A stretch of DNA of 32,276 nt. It comes from Nitrospirota bacterium. GTDB taxonomy: Bacteria; Nitrospirota; Nitrospiria; Nitrospirales; Nitrospiraceae. The stretch is taken from NCBI GenBank assembly GCA_016200355.1, contig JACQEY010000042.1, positions 1 through 32,276 on the forward strand, given 5' to 3'. Position 1 is the first letter of the stretch; the number at the start of each line of letters is the position of its first letter. Positions 29,932-32,276 of this stretch are shown in pieces. Both the position numbers and the translations under genes were made by a program. The notes beneath the pieces are model-generated. The model worked only from the letters and a program-made list of their open reading frames with translations. It did not search any database and was not told the DNA's origin.

Positions 29932-32272
29932 AGAGAGCGACAAACTCTCTGGCCGCCAGCCCATTGAGTTCGTGCAGGCGGCGCGGCCCATTGTGATTAT
30001 CGACGAGCCACAGAGCGTGGATTCGACCGACAAGGCTCAGGAGGCAATCAAGGCGCTCAATCCACTCTGCACTCTTCGCTACTCCGCAACGCACCGTAAT
30101 CCCTACAACCTCGTCTATAGACTCGATCCCGTGCGCGCTTTCGAACTCAAGCTAGTCAAGCAAATCGTGGTGGCAAGCGCTTTCGCCGAAGGGACGGCCA
30201 ACGATGCCTTTGTGCGTGTCGAAAAGATTGATTATAAGAATGGCATCAAAGCCAAGCTTCGCATCCATGTGCAGAGTCCAGACGGACCAAAGGAAAAGTC
30301 GGTTGCCGTCAAGCAAGGTGCTGACCTATTCACCCTCTCGAATGAACGGGCTCATTATAAGAACGGCTTCGAAGTCACCGAGATCAACGCCGAGCCCGGC
30401 AACGAGTACATTCGCTTCAGCAATGGCCGGACTCTCCGCCAAAGTGAGGAGGTCGGTGCTATGCGGGACGATGTGTGGCGAGCCCAGATCAAACACACGA
30501 TCAAACGGCATCTGGAAAAGGAGCTTCAAGTTGGTGCGCGCGGCATCAAAGTGCTTTCGCTTTTCTTCATCGACCGCGTGGCCAACTACCGTGACTATGA
30601 TGGAGCCGGCCAGCCGGTGAAGGGGAAGCTCGCAGAAGCATTTGAGGCAGAGCTATCGGAACTTGCAAAGGATGTGCGGTACCGTGAACTGGTTTGGCTC
30701 AAGGAGCCGATGGACAAATTGCACAACGGTTACTTCGCAGCAGACAAGAAGAAGGTTGGCGGCAAGGTCGTAGAGTTTCTTAAAGATACCCGCGGTGACA
30801 CCCAGGCCGACGATGAGGTGTACAACCTGATCATGAAGGAGAAGGAGCGTCTGCTCTCGATGGAAGAGCCGCTGCGCTTCATCTTTAGTCACTCGGCCTT
30901 GCGCGAGGGTTGGGACAACCCCAACGTCTTCCAGATCTGTACGCTCAACGAAACCAGGAGCGCCGTCAAAAAGCGACAAGAGATCGGACGTGGGCTGCGT
31001 CTGCCTGTCGATCAGAATGGCCTGCGGGTCTTCGACGACTCGGTCAACAAGCTGTATGTCATGGCAAACGAGAGCTATGAGGACTTCGCCAAGGCGTTGC
31101 AGACCGAGTACGAGGAAGACTGCGGCGTCACTTTCGGCAAGGTGCCGCTGACGGCGCTAGCCAAGTTGATCTGTGTAGTCGATGGCATTGAGCAGCCTAT
31201 TGGGCGTGAAGCCGCCGATGTGATATGCACGTCCCTTGTGACTCAGAAGATGCTGGACCCCGAAGGGCGCATCCAACCGCTGTTCGACCCCAAGCGCAAA
31301 GATTTCAAGCTGGAGTTGCCTGAAGCGCATCGAGAATTGGTGCCGGCTGTCATCGACTTGCTGTCGTCCTATCAGATTGAGCGGCACATCTGCAGGGAAC
31401 GGGACGAGCACAAGAATCAACTGAAGAAGGAAGTGACGTTGAGCCCGGAGTTCATCGCGCTATGGGACCATATCAAGCCCAAGACCACGTACCGGGTGGA
31501 GTTTGAGACCGACAAGCTAGTTGAGCGTGCGGTGGACGCCGTGAAGCGGATGGAGAAGATTGAAAGTCCGCGCATCCGGGTAGCTGCCGGGCGGCTTGGC
31601 ATTGAAAAACGTGGGGTAACAGCTACGCCTATGACGGCAGCTGAGGAGGAAGTTGAGTATGGGAACCATCCCATTCCCGACTTGTTGGCCTATCTACAAA
31701 ACGAGACTGAACTCACCCGTTCTACCTTAGTGCGTATCTTAAAGGCTTCAGGGCGGCTGAAAGAATTCTTCAACAACCCGCAACGCTTCATGGATGCCGT
31801 GGCAGCAATTCTGAAACATGAACTCCACCGCCTGCTCGTGGACGGCATCAAATATGAGCGAATTGACGGCTCAGGGCCGGAAGCCGAATGGGAGATGCTG
31901 CTCTTCAAGAATGAAGAGCTAATCAATTACCTTACCGCACTCAAAGTGAACAACTCGGTATACGAGTATGTGGTGTACGACTCAGAGGTGGAACGAGAAT
32001 TTGCCAAGCGTTTGGATGAACGTGAGGACATCAAGCTCTTCGTGAAACTGCCTGACTGGTTTAAGGTGGAAACTCCTGTTGGCACATACAACCCGGATTG
32101 GGCCATTGTGAAGCACGACGACCAGATGCTCTACCTCGTGAAGGAAACCAAGAGCACTAAAGACTTTCTGAAGCTCCGCACCACCGAAGCCGACAAGGTC
32201 CGCTGTGGCCAACGACATTTCGAGACTCTCGGCGTGCCGTTCGCCGTTGCAGTAACAGCAGACGAGGTCTAG
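29903..32272 (+). CDS. res: Type III restriction subunit Res, 3' part (frameshifted)
   Basis: This frame encodes 789 residues and holds the remainder of Res: motif II DEPQ (34-37) in ARPIVIIDEPQSVDS, TLRYSATHRNPYN (motif III), the helicase C-terminal part with FIFSHSALREGWDNPNVFQICTLNE and QEIGRGLRLP (motifs V-VI), and a C-terminal PD-(D/E)xK nuclease with Asp732 (NPDW), Glu748 and Lys750 (VKETK). Every later motif is intact, so the frameshift looks recent or is an assembly error. Homology to Res really begins near 29917; the ATG at 29903 is just the nearest start and has no proper ribosome binding site. With Mod, an intact Res would cleave unmodified DNA after ATP-driven sliding or translocation. 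Confidence 0.88.
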   Translation: MSRRVNVIYKESDKLSGRQPIEFVQAARPIVIIDEPQSVDSTDKAQEAIKALNPLCTLRYSATHRNPYNLVYRLDPVRAFELKLVKQIVVASAFAEGTANDAFVRVEKIDYKNGIKAKLRIHVQSPDGPKEKSVAVKQGADLFTLSNERAHYKNGFEVTEINAEPGNEYIRFSNGRTLRQSEEVGAMRDDVWRAQIKHTIKRHLEKELQVGARGIKVLSLFFIDRVANYRDYDGAGQPVKGKLAEAFEAELSELAKDVRYRELVWLKEPMDKLHNGYFAADKKKVGGKVVEFLKDTRGDTQADDEVYNLIMKEKERLLSMEEPLRFIFSHSALREGWDNPNVFQICTLNETRSAVKKRQEIGRGLRLPVDQNGLRVFDDSVNKLYVMANESYEDFAKALQTEYEEDCGVTFGKVPLTALAKLICVVDGIEQPIGREAADVICTSLVTQKMLDPEGRIQPLFDPKRKDFKLELPEAHRELVPAVIDLLSSYQIERHICRERDEHKNQLKKEVTLSPEFIALWDHIKPKTTYRVEFETDKLVERAVDAVKRMEKIESPRIRVAAGRLGIEKRGVTATPMTAAEEEVEYGNHPIPDLLAYLQNETELTRSTLVRILKASGRLKEFFNNPQRFMDAVAAILKHELHRLLVDGIKYERIDGSGPEAEWEMLLFKNEELINYLTALKVNNSVYEYVVYDSEVEREFAKRLDEREDIKLFVKLPDWFKVETPVGTYNPDWAIVKHDDQMLYLVKETKSTKDFLKLRTTEADKVRCGQRHFETLGVPFAVAVTADEV

Positions 32273-32276
32273 TAGC

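Overview
The window looks like a chromosomal segment of a Nitrospira-type bacterium (phylum Nitrospirota). This is an inference from moderately high GC, the housekeeping gene set, a roughly 128 bp palindromic repeat family that I associate from memory with Nitrospira genomes, and many short low-complexity palindromic spacers between genes. No rRNA or other decisive taxonomic marker is present.

Region 1 (1-16120) is core-like chromosome. It starts with the tail of an unidentified gene and a decayed IS4-family insertion sequence. Next come a class A penicillin-binding protein (minus strand) and, divergently, the ribosome-associated GTPase TypA/BipA with a conserved hypothetical. A peroxiredoxin and a thioredoxin-like protein follow. 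A minus-strand run reads rubrerythrin, Fe-S/CCG oxidoreductase, DUF3501 protein and a tandem-domain 6-pyruvoyl-tetrahydropterin synthase homologue; its first three genes resemble a known peroxide-defence type of cassette. After that are RmlC, a small hypothetical, a MoaD/ThiS-like ubiquitin-fold protein with an unusual tail, an HU-type nucleoid protein, a hypothetical plus a YkgJ-type cysteine-cluster protein, and two tRNA genes (Arg-CCG and Lys-CTT).

Region 2 (16074-22053) is a compact integrative element of about 6 kb inserted into the 3' part of tRNA-Lys. A 47 bp direct repeat with one mismatch (16074-16120 and 22054-22100) marks attL and attR. The element carries a tyrosine integrase, an excisionase-like HTH protein, a zinc-finger protein, a 41-residue acidic protein, an unknown protein, a membrane protein, an operon of two exported proteins (NTF2/SnoaL-like and DUF4344 metallopeptidase-like) and an XRE regulator next to attR.

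Region 3 (22644-32272) is a defence-like operon lying just beyond attR. It encodes a RapA-like SNF2 helicase, a type III beta-class DNA methyltransferase (Mod), an AlbA_2/GHKL-ATPase/winged-helix protein carrying a 21 bp tandem repeat, and a type III restriction subunit (Res) split by one apparent frameshift. The last three genes overlap at start/stop codons. This extended type III restriction-modification locus is the best candidate for an unusual system in the window. Its methyltransferase recognition domain looks exchanged, and its restriction subunit is either inactive, switched off, or broken by a sequencing error.
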